A DNA stretch of 48,478 nt from Mycolicibacterium sp. lyk4-40-TYG-92 (GCF_030209435.1 NZ_JARVRX010000028.1:1-48478), one strand, 5' to 3'; counted from the stretch's first letter, positions 8,341-16,374 are shown. Notes: generated by a model not told the origin, from the letters alone. A program made the numbers and translations.

Positions 8341-8949
8341 CTACCATCGCTGATTTCGCGGCAGCAGATCCCACACGTGTTCGACGCTGTTGACGCCGGC
8401 CACCGCGAGCCGGCCGCTGCGAGAAGCCAGCAGCCGGGTGATGCCGGTGTAGTCGACCTGGAACGACAGGATGCGCTCGGTCGGCACGATGTCGTGCAGC
8501 AGCCCGTTGATCACGCCGCCGTGGCTGAAGATGACGACGGTGTCCTCGGCCTCGGCCTCGCTCGCGATGTCCATGACGGCCTCGGTGATGCGGGCCAGGA
8601 ACGCCTCTTCGTCGACACTGCTGGGCAGGTGGCCCGTCATGAGCCGGGCCATCTCTTCGGGGTGCTCGGCCGCGATCTGCTCGATCGGGATGTACTGCGC
8701 CATGTCGCGGTCGTACTCGGCGAGCCGGTCGTCGATTTCGATGTTCAGCCCCAGCGCGGCCGCCACCGGCTGCCCGGTCTGGATGGCGCGCTTCTGCGGG
8801 CTGCTGATCAGCCGGGTGATCGGGAACCGCTTGAGCGCGTCCGGCAGCCGGTCGGCCTGCGCGATGCCTTCCTCGGAGAGGTCGGGGTCGGCGCCCTCAC
8901 CGGGCTCGTTGCGCAGCGGCAGGGCATGACGGATCAGAAGCAGTTGCAT
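8341..8949 (-). CDS. Histidine phosphatase superfamily protein
   Basis: 202 residues from ATG 8949, supported by GGAGG 7-8 nt upstream (the frame opens a few codons earlier). The N-terminal LLIRHALPLR holds the catalytic RH (usually RHG; here RHA). LSEEGIAQADRL, an ISSPQKRAIQT segment and the second histidine in FSHGGVINGLL complete the phosphoglycerate-mutase-like fold. It should hydrolyse small phosphate monoesters in the cytosol, but the substrate is unknown. It is divergent from the GntR regulator, whose operator lies 54 bp upstream of this start, so it may belong to that regulon. Confidence 0.8.
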   Translation of the reverse strand: MQLLLIRHALPLRNEPGEGADPDLSEEGIAQADRLPDALKRFPITRLISSPQKRAIQTGQPVAAALGLNIEIDDRLAEYDRDMAQYIPIEQIAAEHPEEMARLMTGHLPSSVDEEAFLARITEAVMDIASEAEAEDTVVIFSHGGVINGLLHDIVPTERILSFQVDYTGITRLLASRSGRLAVAGVNSVEHVWDLLPRNQRW

Positions 8950-9002
8950 AGCGGTTTCCTCCACAGCGGTTGTGCGCTGACGGGCAATACTATGCAGCTA
9001 AG

Positions 9003-9014
9003 TTGTCATGACAA
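9003..9014. promoter_or_regulatory. GntR operator, TTGTCATGACAA
   Basis: Perfect 12 bp palindrome within AGTTGTCATGACAAG (9001-9015). It lies between a -10-like TACTAT (8988-8993) and the GntR start at 9037. A near copy (13 of 15 bases) lies at 13258-13272 in front of the FAD-oxidase gene. The spacing suits autorepression. Confidence 0.6.
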
Positions 9015-9036
9015 GACACCGAGAGGCGGTACACCG

Positions 9037-9768
9037 ATGGTCGGCTCCCGGTCGCGCCATGAGCATGTCGCGGCGGTGCTGCGGCAGCGGATCACGCGGC
9101 ACGAGTACCAGATCGGTGAGTCACTGCCCGCCGAGAGCGCGCTGTGCGCGGAGTTCGACGTATCCCGGGGGCCGGTCCGCCAGGCCCTCGCGACACTGAA
9201 AAACGAAGGCCTGATCCGCATTTCGCGGGGCAAGCCGGCCACCGTCCGCAGCCACGATGTCCGTCAGACGCTGGACACGTTCACGCCGTTCACCCAGTGG
9301 GCCGAACGCAACGGCCGCACCGCGGGGAGCCGGACCCTGGAGATCTCGCGCCGCCGCGCCAGCGAGACCGCGGCCACCGCGCTTAGCTTGACCACCGACG
9401 ACTTCGTCGTCGAGGTGCTGCGCGTGCGACTACTCGACGGTGAGCCGGTGATGATCGAGCGAAGCAGCTTCACCGACGCGGTGGGTTCGCTGCTGTTCGA
9501 ATTCGACACCGACTCCGGATCGATCACCGACTATCTGACCGACCGTGGTGTGCAGTGGGACGCCATGGAGCACGTGCTGGACGCTGTCGCCGCAGATGAC
9601 ATCGACGCCGAGAACATGCACATCGAGCGGGGCAGTCCCCTACTGCGTGAGCGTCGGACCTCACGCGACCAGTACGGGGTGGCGTTCGAATATTCCGACG
9701 ACCGCTACCGGCCCGACGTGGTGGCCTTCAGCATCGTCAACGCCCGCACCATCGACGTCCGCGCCTGA
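9037..9768 (+). CDS. GntR/HutC-family transcriptional regulator (UTRA domain)
   Basis: 243 residues from ATG 9037; the open frame runs far upstream through antisense of two real genes and should be ignored. The N-terminal winged helix (residues 8-75) shows GESLPAESALCAEFDVSRG and VRQALATLKNEGLI. The C-terminal 150 residues have the UTRA ligand-binding pattern (VVEVLRVRLLDGEPVMIERS). HutC-type regulators include PhnF-like repressors of phosphonate genes. Here the palindrome in front of it recurs upstream of the FAD-oxidase/HAD genes, which makes those its likely targets. A terminator hairpin follows. Confidence 0.85.
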   Translation: MVGSRSRHEHVAAVLRQRITRHEYQIGESLPAESALCAEFDVSRGPVRQALATLKNEGLIRISRGKPATVRSHDVRQTLDTFTPFTQWAERNGRTAGSRTLEISRRRASETAATALSLTTDDFVVEVLRVRLLDGEPVMIERSSFTDAVGSLLFEFDTDSGSITDYLTDRGVQWDAMEHVLDAVAADDIDAENMHIERGSPLLRERRTSRDQYGVAFEYSDDRYRPDVVAFSIVNARTIDVRA

Positions 9769-9773
9769 CAAAA

Positions 9774-9805
9774 CAATCCCCCGCAAGCGAACTCGCGGGG
9801 GATTG
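9774..9805. terminator. Bidirectional terminator between convergent GntR and MFS genes
   Basis: 11 bp perfect stem: CAATCCCCCGC at 9774-9784 and its complement at 9795-9805, 10 nt loop, with A-rich and T-containing flanks. It lies between two converging stop codons. Confidence 0.8.
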
Positions 9806-9816
9806 CGCGCAGCTGG

Positions 9817-11151
9817 CTAGTCGGCCACAGGCATCCGATTCCAGTAGGGAATCAACAGCAGCATGGCGACGAACGCGGCCCCGGCGAAGCCGTAGAACAG
9901 TGCTGAGGTACCGAGGTAACCCGGCAACAGACCACCGAGGATGGCACCGACCGAGCCGCAACCGTTGATGATTCCCGTCGCCGTACCCGCGTGCTTGGAC
10001 GTACCGAAGTCGACGGCCGCGATACACGAGATCATGGCATCAGCGCCGTAGACGGTCAGGCCGATCAGACCGAGGACACCGACCATGACCCACACATTGC
10101 CTGTCGCGGTCAGCGGCCCGAACAGCATGAGCACCACAACCAGCACGGCCAGGCTGATCACGCTCGCCGGCACCCGGCGCGCCTTGAACACCTTGTCCGA
10201 GACGCGGCCCAGCAGGATCGGTGCGATGACACCGGCGATACCGAACGCGACCGGAACGGTCACCGCGGTGAACTTGTCACTGTCGTGCAGCTGTTCGGCG
10301 ACGATCACCGGGCCCCACAGGAGGATGGCGTAGCGAGCCGGCTTGAGCAGAAAATACGCTGCCCCAAGGGTTCTCACCATCTGATCCTTCAGCACCACGG
10401 CGAGGGACTCGCGCCACGACGAACTGGGCTCGGCGATGGCCTCGTCCGTGGCGGCGGCATCGAGCTCGACCCCTTCCACCGTGTCCCCGGCCGCCCGGTA
10501 CTCCTCGATCGGCGGCAGGCCGACGTCCGCGGGGCTGTTGCGCTGAAAGATGAAGAACAGCAAGAACACGACGGCGACGATGGCCGCACCGCTGAAGAAC
10601 GCCGCGCGCCAACTGCCGAACAGGTCGTAGGCGAACCACCCGACCACCGGTGCGGCGACGAGGCCACCGAAGGCGTAGTTGGTGCTCCACAGCCCCAGGA
10701 CGTGGCCACGTTCCCCGACGGAGAAGAACTGGGACATGTTGCTCAACGTGCCCGACCAGCCCGTCGACTGGGCCAGGCCTTGCACGATCATCAATGGCAG
10801 CAGGAAGACCACGGCAGGCAGCAGACCCATGAACAGGGTCGCGATCGCCGAGATGGCCAGGCCGCCGAGCACGACGACCCGTGGGCCGAACCGGTCAGAG
10901 ACCTGGCCCCAGACGAATTGGCCGACGGCGTAGGCGGTGAGATACGCGGCGTCGAGGTTGGCCAGGACGCTCTTGGTCAAATGCAGGTGCAGGACGGGGT
11001 CTTCGAGAATGCCGAGCTTGGCGACGGAGAACGTCTGACGGGTGAAATAGAAACCGGCATAGGCGATCCACGTGATGGCGAAGATCCGGATACGCCAGCG
11101 TTCATACTTCGGATTTGTGGTGCGCGACTTGGACAGCAGGGTGTGCGACAT
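9817..11151 (-). CDS. MFS transporter of the organophosphate:phosphate antiporter (OPA) type
   Basis: 444 residues, ATG 11151, with about twelve hydrophobic segments and a charged central loop (about 215-240). The N-terminus YERWRIRIFAITWIAYAGFY followed by TRQTF resembles GlpT/UhpT-type carriers (a YxxRxxF-like first helix). GQVSDRFGPR is the MFS loop 2-3 signature. OPA carriers move organophosphates or phosphonate-like anions in exchange for phosphate. On the minus strand it is the last gene after the HAD and FAD genes, with a hairpin in the 193 nt gap. The organophosphonate substrate is inferred from these neighbours, not from the transporter itself. Confidence 0.8.
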   Translation of the reverse strand: MSHTLLSKSRTTNPKYERWRIRIFAITWIAYAGFYFTRQTFSVAKLGILEDPVLHLHLTKSVLANLDAAYLTAYAVGQFVWGQVSDRFGPRVVVLGGLAISAIATLFMGLLPAVVFLLPLMIVQGLAQSTGWSGTLSNMSQFFSVGERGHVLGLWSTNYAFGGLVAAPVVGWFAYDLFGSWRAAFFSGAAIVAVVFLLFFIFQRNSPADVGLPPIEEYRAAGDTVEGVELDAAATDEAIAEPSSSWRESLAVVLKDQMVRTLGAAYFLLKPARYAILLWGPVIVAEQLHDSDKFTAVTVPVAFGIAGVIAPILLGRVSDKVFKARRVPASVISLAVLVVVLMLFGPLTATGNVWVMVGVLGLIGLTVYGADAMISCIAAVDFGTSKHAGTATGIINGCGSVGAILGGLLPGYLGTSALFYGFAGAAFVAMLLLIPYWNRMPVAD

Positions 11152-11291
11152 GGCTGTTCACTTCCACTGGGTGCGGGTAAGGGAGCGCGGAGCGAAGAAG
11201 GCCGACCAGAGGCGTGGAGACGCCATCGAGATCGTCGGCAAGGCAAGGGTTTTGGCGCGAGAGCGCGAGAGGTTAGAGTGATGAGCGCGGG

Positions 11292-11326
11292 GGTGGTCGG
11301 GGCCGAGGGTGCGGCACCCGACCACC
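11292..11326 (-). terminator. Hairpin between the HAD hydrolase and the transporter
   Basis: 10 bp perfect stem GGTGGTCGGG (11292-11301) with CCCGACCACC (11317-11326) and a 15 nt GC-rich loop. There is no T-run, so it may only partly end transcription and lower transporter expression relative to the enzymes upstream. The rest of 11152-11344 shows no gene. Confidence 0.45.
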
Positions 11327-11344
11327 GCGGAGTGCGTCGTCGAA

Positions 11345-12043
11345 TCAGCCCAGGGTTGCCACCAAACCGGGCAGGTCGGCCACGCTGTCCAGGATGTGGG
11401 TGGCGCCGGCAGCGGAAAGCTGCGCAGCGTTGTGCGCGCCGGTCAGCACGCCGACCGAAGCGCGCGCTCCGGCACGCATGCCGGTGATGACGTCCGACGA
11501 GGTGTCACCGACGACCACCATCGATTGCACCGACTCGGTCTCGGTCTGCATAAGGGCTGCGAGCGCCATGTCGGGGTAGGGCCGTCCGCGGACGCCGGGC
11601 GCGGGGCAGAGCACTGCGTCGGCGAGGTCCTGCCAACCCAGCGCCTCGATGATGGCCTGCTGGGTTTCCCGGGCGAAGCCCGTGGTCAGCGCGACCTTGA
11701 TACCGCGCGACCGGAAAGATGTAATGACATGTTCAGCCTGCGGGATGGGGCTGCACTTGCCGTCTGCGACCAATTGGGCGTAACAGCGCTCGAACTCCTT
11801 GTTGGCCGCTTGCGCCTGCTCTTCGTTGCCGCGGCTCAGGTGGCGGAACACGACGATCTTCGACTGCCCCATGGTGTCGGCGACGTAGCGCAGCATTTCC
11901 GCGCGGTCCGCATCGGTCTTCGACAGACCGGCATGACCGTCGGCGGCCAGGAACGATTGCTGCACCAGGCCGGTGTCCTCGACCGTCGTGCCGGCCATGT
12001 CGAACACCACCAGGCTGATTCCCGATGTTGCTTGGTTGCCCAC
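11345..12043 (-). CDS. Phosphonatase-like HAD hydrolase (PhnX-related)
   Basis: 232 residues from GTG 12043, with AGGAAAGGA just upstream. Motif I is DMAGTTV (Asp15, Ala17), the DxAGT form special to phosphonoacetaldehyde hydrolase instead of the usual DxDxT. The cap domain keeps MGQSK (58-62), matching the MGxxK whose lysine forms the Schiff base in PhnX. Motif III has Arg (GRPYPDM, Arg154) rather than Lys, also phosphonatase-like. Motif IV is VGDTSSDV (Asp180, Asp184). The expected reaction is C-P bond cleavage of a 2-oxoethylphosphonate. It follows the FAD-oxidase gene by 42 nt, the known pairing of this clade, and there is no PhnW transaminase nearby. Confidence 0.85.
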   Translation of the reverse strand: MGNQATSGISLVVFDMAGTTVEDTGLVQQSFLAADGHAGLSKTDADRAEMLRYVADTMGQSKIVVFRHLSRGNEEQAQAANKEFERCYAQLVADGKCSPIPQAEHVITSFRSRGIKVALTTGFARETQQAIIEALGWQDLADAVLCPAPGVRGRPYPDMALAALMQTETESVQSMVVVGDTSSDVITGMRAGARASVGVLTGAHNAAQLSAAGATHILDSVADLPGLVATLG

Positions 12044-12085
12044 TTTGGGGTCCTTTCCTATTGGGGTGATTGGGTTTTGGTTGTT

Positions 12086-13231
12086 CTAGACGGTGGCGGG
12101 CACGCTCGTCGCCGCCAGCGCACGCTCGACGCTGCTTGCCGCGAGGCCCATGCTGGTGGTCATGCCGATGCCGGTGGTGACGGTGACGACGTGGGTGCGT
12201 TCCACCGGTTCCTCGATGAGGAACTCCTGGCCCGGCGCCGAGCAATAGACGCCCTGCCAGCGTTCGGTGATGTCGATGTCGCTGACGCCGAACAGTTTTC
12301 GGGTTTGGTCGAGCAGGATGTCGAAGCCCTGCTCGGACTGGAACGGCGCGGCCGTGACTTCCCGGATGTGGGTGTCGCCGATCAGTAGCGAGCCGTCGGG
12401 CTGCGGCGTGAACATCAGGTGCAGGTCGATGTCCACCGCGTCGGGGTGCTCGTCCCGCAGTCGCTGTGCGACGGCACCGACACTGGGCAGGTCCTCGAAA
12501 CCCGCGTACCGCAGCAACGACCAACCGGTGAACAGCGGCGCCGGGAGCGTGAACGCCAACGGCAGCCTGGCACGGATCATGTGCAGCCGGCACCGGAGCA
12601 AGCCGTCGCGCTCAGCCAGGTGGGGGAACAGCCGGTCGATGTCGTAGTTCACGGCGATGAAGGTGGTCTCGGTGCGTATCGGCCCGCGCGAGGTATGCAC
12701 GACGCCCGGCTCGAAGCCGGAAGCCGCGGTACGCCAATGAAAGTCGACGCCTTGCGATTCCAGCCACCGCGCGATGGACGGCACCGCGGTTCGCGGGTCG
12801 ACCTGAAGGTCGTTGGGCAGGTACATGCCTCCGACGACGCGGAGATCACGCACCGGCAGGCGGTCGACCATCTGCTGACGGTTGAGCAGGTGCACGTCAC
12901 CACTGGGCCGGGCGTCGACGAATTCACGCATGACAGCGAGTTCGTCCTCGTGGCGGGCCACGCAGTAGGTGCCCGCCTCTCGCGACCAGAACCCGGCTTG
13001 CCGGGACAGGCCCAGCCAGTGCTGCCGGCCGACCCGGGCGTAGTCCAGCGCGACACCATTCTGCGCCGTGATGCACGCGTGGCCGAAGTTCTGCACCGAC
13101 GCCCCGGCCACTCCCGCGGCGTGGTCGATCACGGCGACCGCCAGTCCGCGCCGGTGGGCGTGATAGGCGTGCGCAAGGCCGACGATTCCAGCTCCTACGA
13201 CGACGACGTCGTAGCTCAGTTGATTTGGCAT
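12086..13231 (-). CDS. FAD-dependent amino-oxidase of the phosphonatase-associated family (TIGR03364-like)
   Basis: 381 residues from ATG 13231; a GTG at 13249 would add six. The FAD-binding Rossmann motif VVVVGAGIVG (9-18) is followed by HRRGLAVAVID. The body has the D-amino-acid-oxidase layout (YCVARHEDELAVMREF, MYLPNDLQVDP, and a C-terminal VVTVTTGIGMTTSMGLAAS flavin loop). Enzymes of this clade are proposed to deaminate an aminophosphonate to the aldehyde used by the HAD hydrolase encoded next. It is the first gene of the operon and is preceded by a copy of the GntR operator. Glycine/sarcosine-type amines are an alternative substrate class. Confidence 0.85.
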   Translation of the reverse strand: MPNQLSYDVVVVGAGIVGLAHAYHAHRRGLAVAVIDHAAGVAGASVQNFGHACITAQNGVALDYARVGRQHWLGLSRQAGFWSREAGTYCVARHEDELAVMREFVDARPSGDVHLLNRQQMVDRLPVRDLRVVGGMYLPNDLQVDPRTAVPSIARWLESQGVDFHWRTAASGFEPGVVHTSRGPIRTETTFIAVNYDIDRLFPHLAERDGLLRCRLHMIRARLPLAFTLPAPLFTGWSLLRYAGFEDLPSVGAVAQRLRDEHPDAVDIDLHLMFTPQPDGSLLIGDTHIREVTAAPFQSEQGFDILLDQTRKLFGVSDIDITERWQGVYCSAPGQEFLIEEPVERTHVVTVTTGIGMTTSMGLAASSVERALAATSVPATV

Positions 13232-13259
13232 GGCATAACAGTGCGGCACATCGACATAG

Positions 13260-13271
13260 TTGTCAATACAA
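13260..13271. promoter_or_regulatory. Second GntR operator copy, TTGTCAATACAA
   Basis: AGTTGTCAATACAAG (13258-13272) matches the site at 9001-9015 in 13 of 15 bases and keeps the TTGT-N4-ACAA arms. It lies 29 bp upstream of the FAD-oxidase ATG. An AT-rich CATATATATAAG block at 13293-13304, rare in this GC-rich DNA, looks like a -10 region for the divergent FAD-oxidase and/or SDR promoters. Confidence 0.55.
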
Positions 13272-13418
13272 GTGATGGGCCGTTTCGGTACTCATATATA
13301 TAAGTGCAACAGTGTGTGAACGTGCGGGAAACAATGCCGATGGCGCACTACGCACCATGGGACGGTCGGCATGACAACATGGGCACCAGCACCCCACCCC
13401 AGCATCGAAGGAGCCGCC

Positions 13419-14177
13419 ATGGGGTACGCCGACGAACTGTTCGACCTCACCGACCGGACGGTCCTCATCACCGGCGGGAGCCGCGGCCTCGGCCGGGAGA
13501 TGGCGTTCGCCGCGGCCCACTGCGGCGCCAACGTCGTCATCGCCAGCCGGAACCTGGAGTCGTGTCAGGCCACCGCCGCCGAGATCATCGCCGAAACCGG
13601 CCGCGACGCGCTGGCCCACCAGGTGCACGTCGGCCGCTGGGACGAACTCGACGGCCTGGTCGACGCGGCCTATGACCGGTTCGGCAAGGTCGACGTACTG
13701 GTGAACAACGCCGGCATGTCGCCGTTGTACGAGTCGTTGGGGTCGGTGCCGGAGAAGCTGTTCGATGCGGTGGTCAACCTGAACTTCAAGGGGCCGTTCC
13801 GGTTGTCCGCAATAGTCGGTGAGCGGATGGTGGCCGACGGCGGCGGGTCGATGATCAACATCAGCTCGTCAGGCTCCTTGCGCCCCGATGCCTACATGCT
13901 CCCCTACGCCGCCGCGAAGGCCGGATTGAACACGCTCACAGAAGGTTTCGCGAAGGCCTTCGGCCCTACCGTCCGCGTCAACACCCTCATGGCGGGGCCG
14001 TTCCTCACCGACATCAGCAAGGCCTGGGGCGCGGATACGACCAACGCCTTCCACTCGCTGCCACTGCAGCGGGCCGGGCAGCCACGCGAGATCGTCGGCG
14101 CCGCACTGTTTTTGATGTCCGACGCCTCCAGCTTCACCACCGGTTCGATCCTGCGCGCGGACGGCGGGTTCGCCTAG
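13419..14177 (+). CDS. Short-chain dehydrogenase/reductase
   Basis: 252 residues from ATG 13419, with GAAGGAG 6 nt upstream (the frame opens earlier without an RBS). Classical SDR motifs: cofactor glycine motif TGGSRGLG (about 24-31), NNAG (about 95-98), catalytic Ser in INISSSGS, and YAAAK (Tyr and Lys of the catalytic triad). SRN after strand 2 suggests NADPH preference. The substrate is unknown. It is divergent from the FAD-oxidase, so it may reduce or oxidise a product of that pathway, and it ends 1 nt before the convergent TetR gene. Confidence 0.85.
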   Translation: MGYADELFDLTDRTVLITGGSRGLGREMAFAAAHCGANVVIASRNLESCQATAAEIIAETGRDALAHQVHVGRWDELDGLVDAAYDRFGKVDVLVNNAGMSPLYESLGSVPEKLFDAVVNLNFKGPFRLSAIVGERMVADGGGSMINISSSGSLRPDAYMLPYAAAKAGLNTLTEGFAKAFGPTVRVNTLMAGPFLTDISKAWGADTTNAFHSLPLQRAGQPREIVGAALFLMSDASSFTTGSILRADGGFA

Positions 14178-14178
14178 T

Positions 14179-14841
14179 TCACAGGTGGCCACTGGCCAGC
14201 AGCGCGGCGGCCGCGGCGGCGAGTGAGGCGTCGACACGATCGCGTTCGTCACCCATTCCGACGAGGAAATCGACGGTCATCGGGCTGAGAATATCCCGCA
14301 GGCCGTGCCCTTCTGCACCGAAGAAACCCGCCATCTCGAGCATCACCGCGCCGTGACACATGCTCCAGATACGGCCTGCGACAGCGGCTTCGCCGTCGTT
14401 GCGGATGCGGCCGGCCGCGATCATCCGGCGTACCGACTCACAGAGCGTCTGGAACGACGCGTCACGCGACGTGGCATGACCGGTCACCGTCAAATCTTTA
14501 CGGACGCTCGACAACGACGCCGGGACGGACGTGCCGAACATCAATTGGTAGTGCTGCGGATTCTTCAGTGCGAACCGTCGGTATGCGGCGCCCATCGAGA
14601 AGAAGTCCGCCACCGGATCATCGGTCTGCGGTACGGACGCCAGGGCGTCGCCGAATCGGGCGAAGATCTCGGCCGAGAGGGCGTCGACCACACCGGTCAT
14701 CGACCCGAAGTGGGTGTACACGACCATCGTCGACGTACCCACCTCGGCGGCGAGCTTCCGCACGCTCAACGCCTGGAGCCCGTCACGCTCCAGGATCGCG
14801 ATGCCGGCTTCCACCAACTGCCGGCGAATTTCGTCGCTCAC
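14179..14841 (-). CDS. TetR-family regulator
   Basis: 220 residues, GTG start at 14841. The N-terminal helix-turn-helix (about residues 8-52) reads LSVRKLAAEVGTSTMVVYTHF, a clear TetR recognition region; the C-terminal domain is divergent helical. It is divergent from the carotenoid oxygenase, and two 11 bp palindromes fill the 70 bp between them, so it very probably controls both itself and the oxygenase. The inducer is unknown; an apocarotenoid or other hydrophobic substrate or product of the oxygenase is a reasonable guess. Confidence 0.88.
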   Translation of the reverse strand: MSDEIRRQLVEAGIAILERDGLQALSVRKLAAEVGTSTMVVYTHFGSMTGVVDALSAEIFARFGDALASVPQTDDPVADFFSMGAAYRRFALKNPQHYQLMFGTSVPASLSSVRKDLTVTGHATSRDASFQTLCESVRRMIAAGRIRNDGEAAVAGRIWSMCHGAVMLEMAGFFGAEGHGLRDILSPMTVDFLVGMGDERDRVDASLAAAAAALLASGHL

Positions 14842-14854
14842 CCTTGCACACCAT

Positions 14855-14901
14855 CCATAACAGTGTTATACCAGTAACCACAGCCAATAACACTGTTATG
14901 G
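14855..14901. promoter_or_regulatory. Paired TetR operators TAACA-N-TGTTA
   Basis: Two perfect 11 bp palindromes, TAACAGTGTTA (14858-14868) and TAACACTGTTA (14888-14898), with centres 30 bp apart. They sit in a larger perfect inverted repeat: CCATAACAGTGTTAT (14855-14869) and its complement (14887-14901). The right copy ends 11 nt before the oxygenase ATG, adjoining the GGAGG ribosome site; the left is 14 nt before the TetR start. Confidence 0.85.
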
Positions 14902-14911
14902 AGGTTCTGGG

Positions 14912-16357
14912 ATGACCAACCGCTACCTGGAAGGCGCTTTCGCGCCACTGCACGACGAATACACCCTGACCGACCTGACTGTCACCGGCACGATCCCGGA
15001 CTACCTGGACGGTCGCTATCTACGCAACGGCCCCAACCCCATCGGCGAAATCGACCCCGAGCTCTACCACTGGTTTCTCGGCGACGGCATGGTGCACGGC
15101 ATCCGCCTCCGCGACGGCAAGGCTGAGTGGTACCGCAATCGCTGGGTACGCGGACCGTTCACCGCGGCCGAGCTCGGCGAGGGCACGCCGGCCGGCCACG
15201 GCAGCCCTTTCGGCATCGGCGCCAACACCAACGTGCTGGGCCACGCCGGCAAGACCCTGGCGCTAGTCGAAGGCGGCGGGGCGAGCTATGAACTGACCGA
15301 CGAATTGGACACCGTCGGCGCGTGCGATTTCAACGGCACCCTCAGCGGCGGCTACACCGCGCACCCGAAACGTGATCCGGAAACCGGTGAACTGCATGCG
15401 GTTTCGTACAGCTTCACCCGAGGCAACACCGTGCAGTACTCGGTGATCGGCACTGACGGGCGTGCCAAGCGCACCGTCGACATCGAGGTTCACGGCAGCC
15501 CGATGATGCACGATTTCTCGCTGACCGAGCGCCACGTCATCTTCTACGACCTGCCCGTGAGCTTCGATGCGCGGACTGTCACCGAGATGGCGGTACCGAA
15601 GGCACTACGGCTGCCGGCGCGACTGTTGTTGTCCTCGTTGATCGGCCGCGTCAAGATTCCCGACCCGGTCATCGCGCGTCAGTCGAGCTTCCGATCGAAT
15701 GACCGGCGCTTCCCGTACTCGTGGAATCCCAAGTACCCGGCACGGATCGGCGTCATGCCGCGCGACGGAGGGAATTCCGACGTGCGCTGGTTCGACGTCG
15801 AGCCGTGCTATGTGTTCCACCCGATGAACGCCTACGACTCCCCCGACGACAACACCATCGTCCTGGATGTGGTGCGGCACCCAAAGATGTTCGCCACGGA
15901 CCGCATCGGCCCCAACGAAGGGCCGCCCACCTTGGATCGGTGGACCATCGACCTCAGTGCCGGCAAGGTGCTCGAGGACCGCGTGGACGACCACCCGCAG
16001 GAATTCCCCCGGGTCGACGAGCGTCTGGTCGGCAAGCGTCACCGCTACGGCTACGCGCCGGTGATCGCCGAGGGCGTCAGCGGCAGTGACACGCTGCTCA
16101 AGCACGACTTCGTCGGCGGCAACACCGCAACGCGACATTTCGGGTCCGGGAAAGAGTTGGGCGAGTTCGTCTTTCACCCGTCATCGGCAGATGCCGCCGA
16201 GGACGACGGCGTGTTGATGGGCTTCGTCTACAACGCTCAGACCGACCGCAGCGAGCTGGCCATCCTCGACGCCCAGACGCTGCAGGACGTCGCGAACATC
16301 CAGCTGCCGCACCGCGTGCCGGCCGGGTTCCACGGCAACTGGGTACCGACCACCTAG
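14912..16357 (+). CDS. Carotenoid oxygenase family protein
   Basis: 481 residues, ATG 14912 with GGAGG upstream; full length for the family. The four iron-binding histidines can be placed: His151 (TAHPK), His200 (MMHDF), His303 (FHPMNAYD) and His474 (GFHGNW). The N-terminal RYLRNGPNP is also typical. These non-haem Fe(II) enzymes cleave a C=C bond of carotenoids, apocarotenoids or stilbenes with O2, making aldehydes. It is the only structural gene facing the TetR regulator; no carotenoid biosynthesis genes are nearby, so degradation of an exogenous substrate is plausible. The substrate cannot be read from the sequence. Confidence 0.9.
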   Translation: MTNRYLEGAFAPLHDEYTLTDLTVTGTIPDYLDGRYLRNGPNPIGEIDPELYHWFLGDGMVHGIRLRDGKAEWYRNRWVRGPFTAAELGEGTPAGHGSPFGIGANTNVLGHAGKTLALVEGGGASYELTDELDTVGACDFNGTLSGGYTAHPKRDPETGELHAVSYSFTRGNTVQYSVIGTDGRAKRTVDIEVHGSPMMHDFSLTERHVIFYDLPVSFDARTVTEMAVPKALRLPARLLLSSLIGRVKIPDPVIARQSSFRSNDRRFPYSWNPKYPARIGVMPRDGGNSDVRWFDVEPCYVFHPMNAYDSPDDNTIVLDVVRHPKMFATDRIGPNEGPPTLDRWTIDLSAGKVLEDRVDDHPQEFPRVDERLVGKRHRYGYAPVIAEGVSGSDTLLKHDFVGGNTATRHFGSGKELGEFVFHPSSADAAEDDGVLMGFVYNAQTDRSELAILDAQTLQDVANIQLPHRVPAGFHGNWVPTT

Positions 16358-16374
16358 CGGGCCGACCGGCTCGG

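Noticed and set aside
7189..9036. Long plus-strand open frame reaching into the GntR gene (859 residues)
   Set aside because: It is antisense to the APH-like and histidine phosphatase genes; high GC leaves such frames open by chance. The GntR fold begins at ATG 9037.
9991..11487. 498-codon plus-strand frame
   Set aside because: Antisense to the MFS transporter; composition rich in Arg, His, Gln and Asp without domains, while the minus strand shows clear transmembrane helices.
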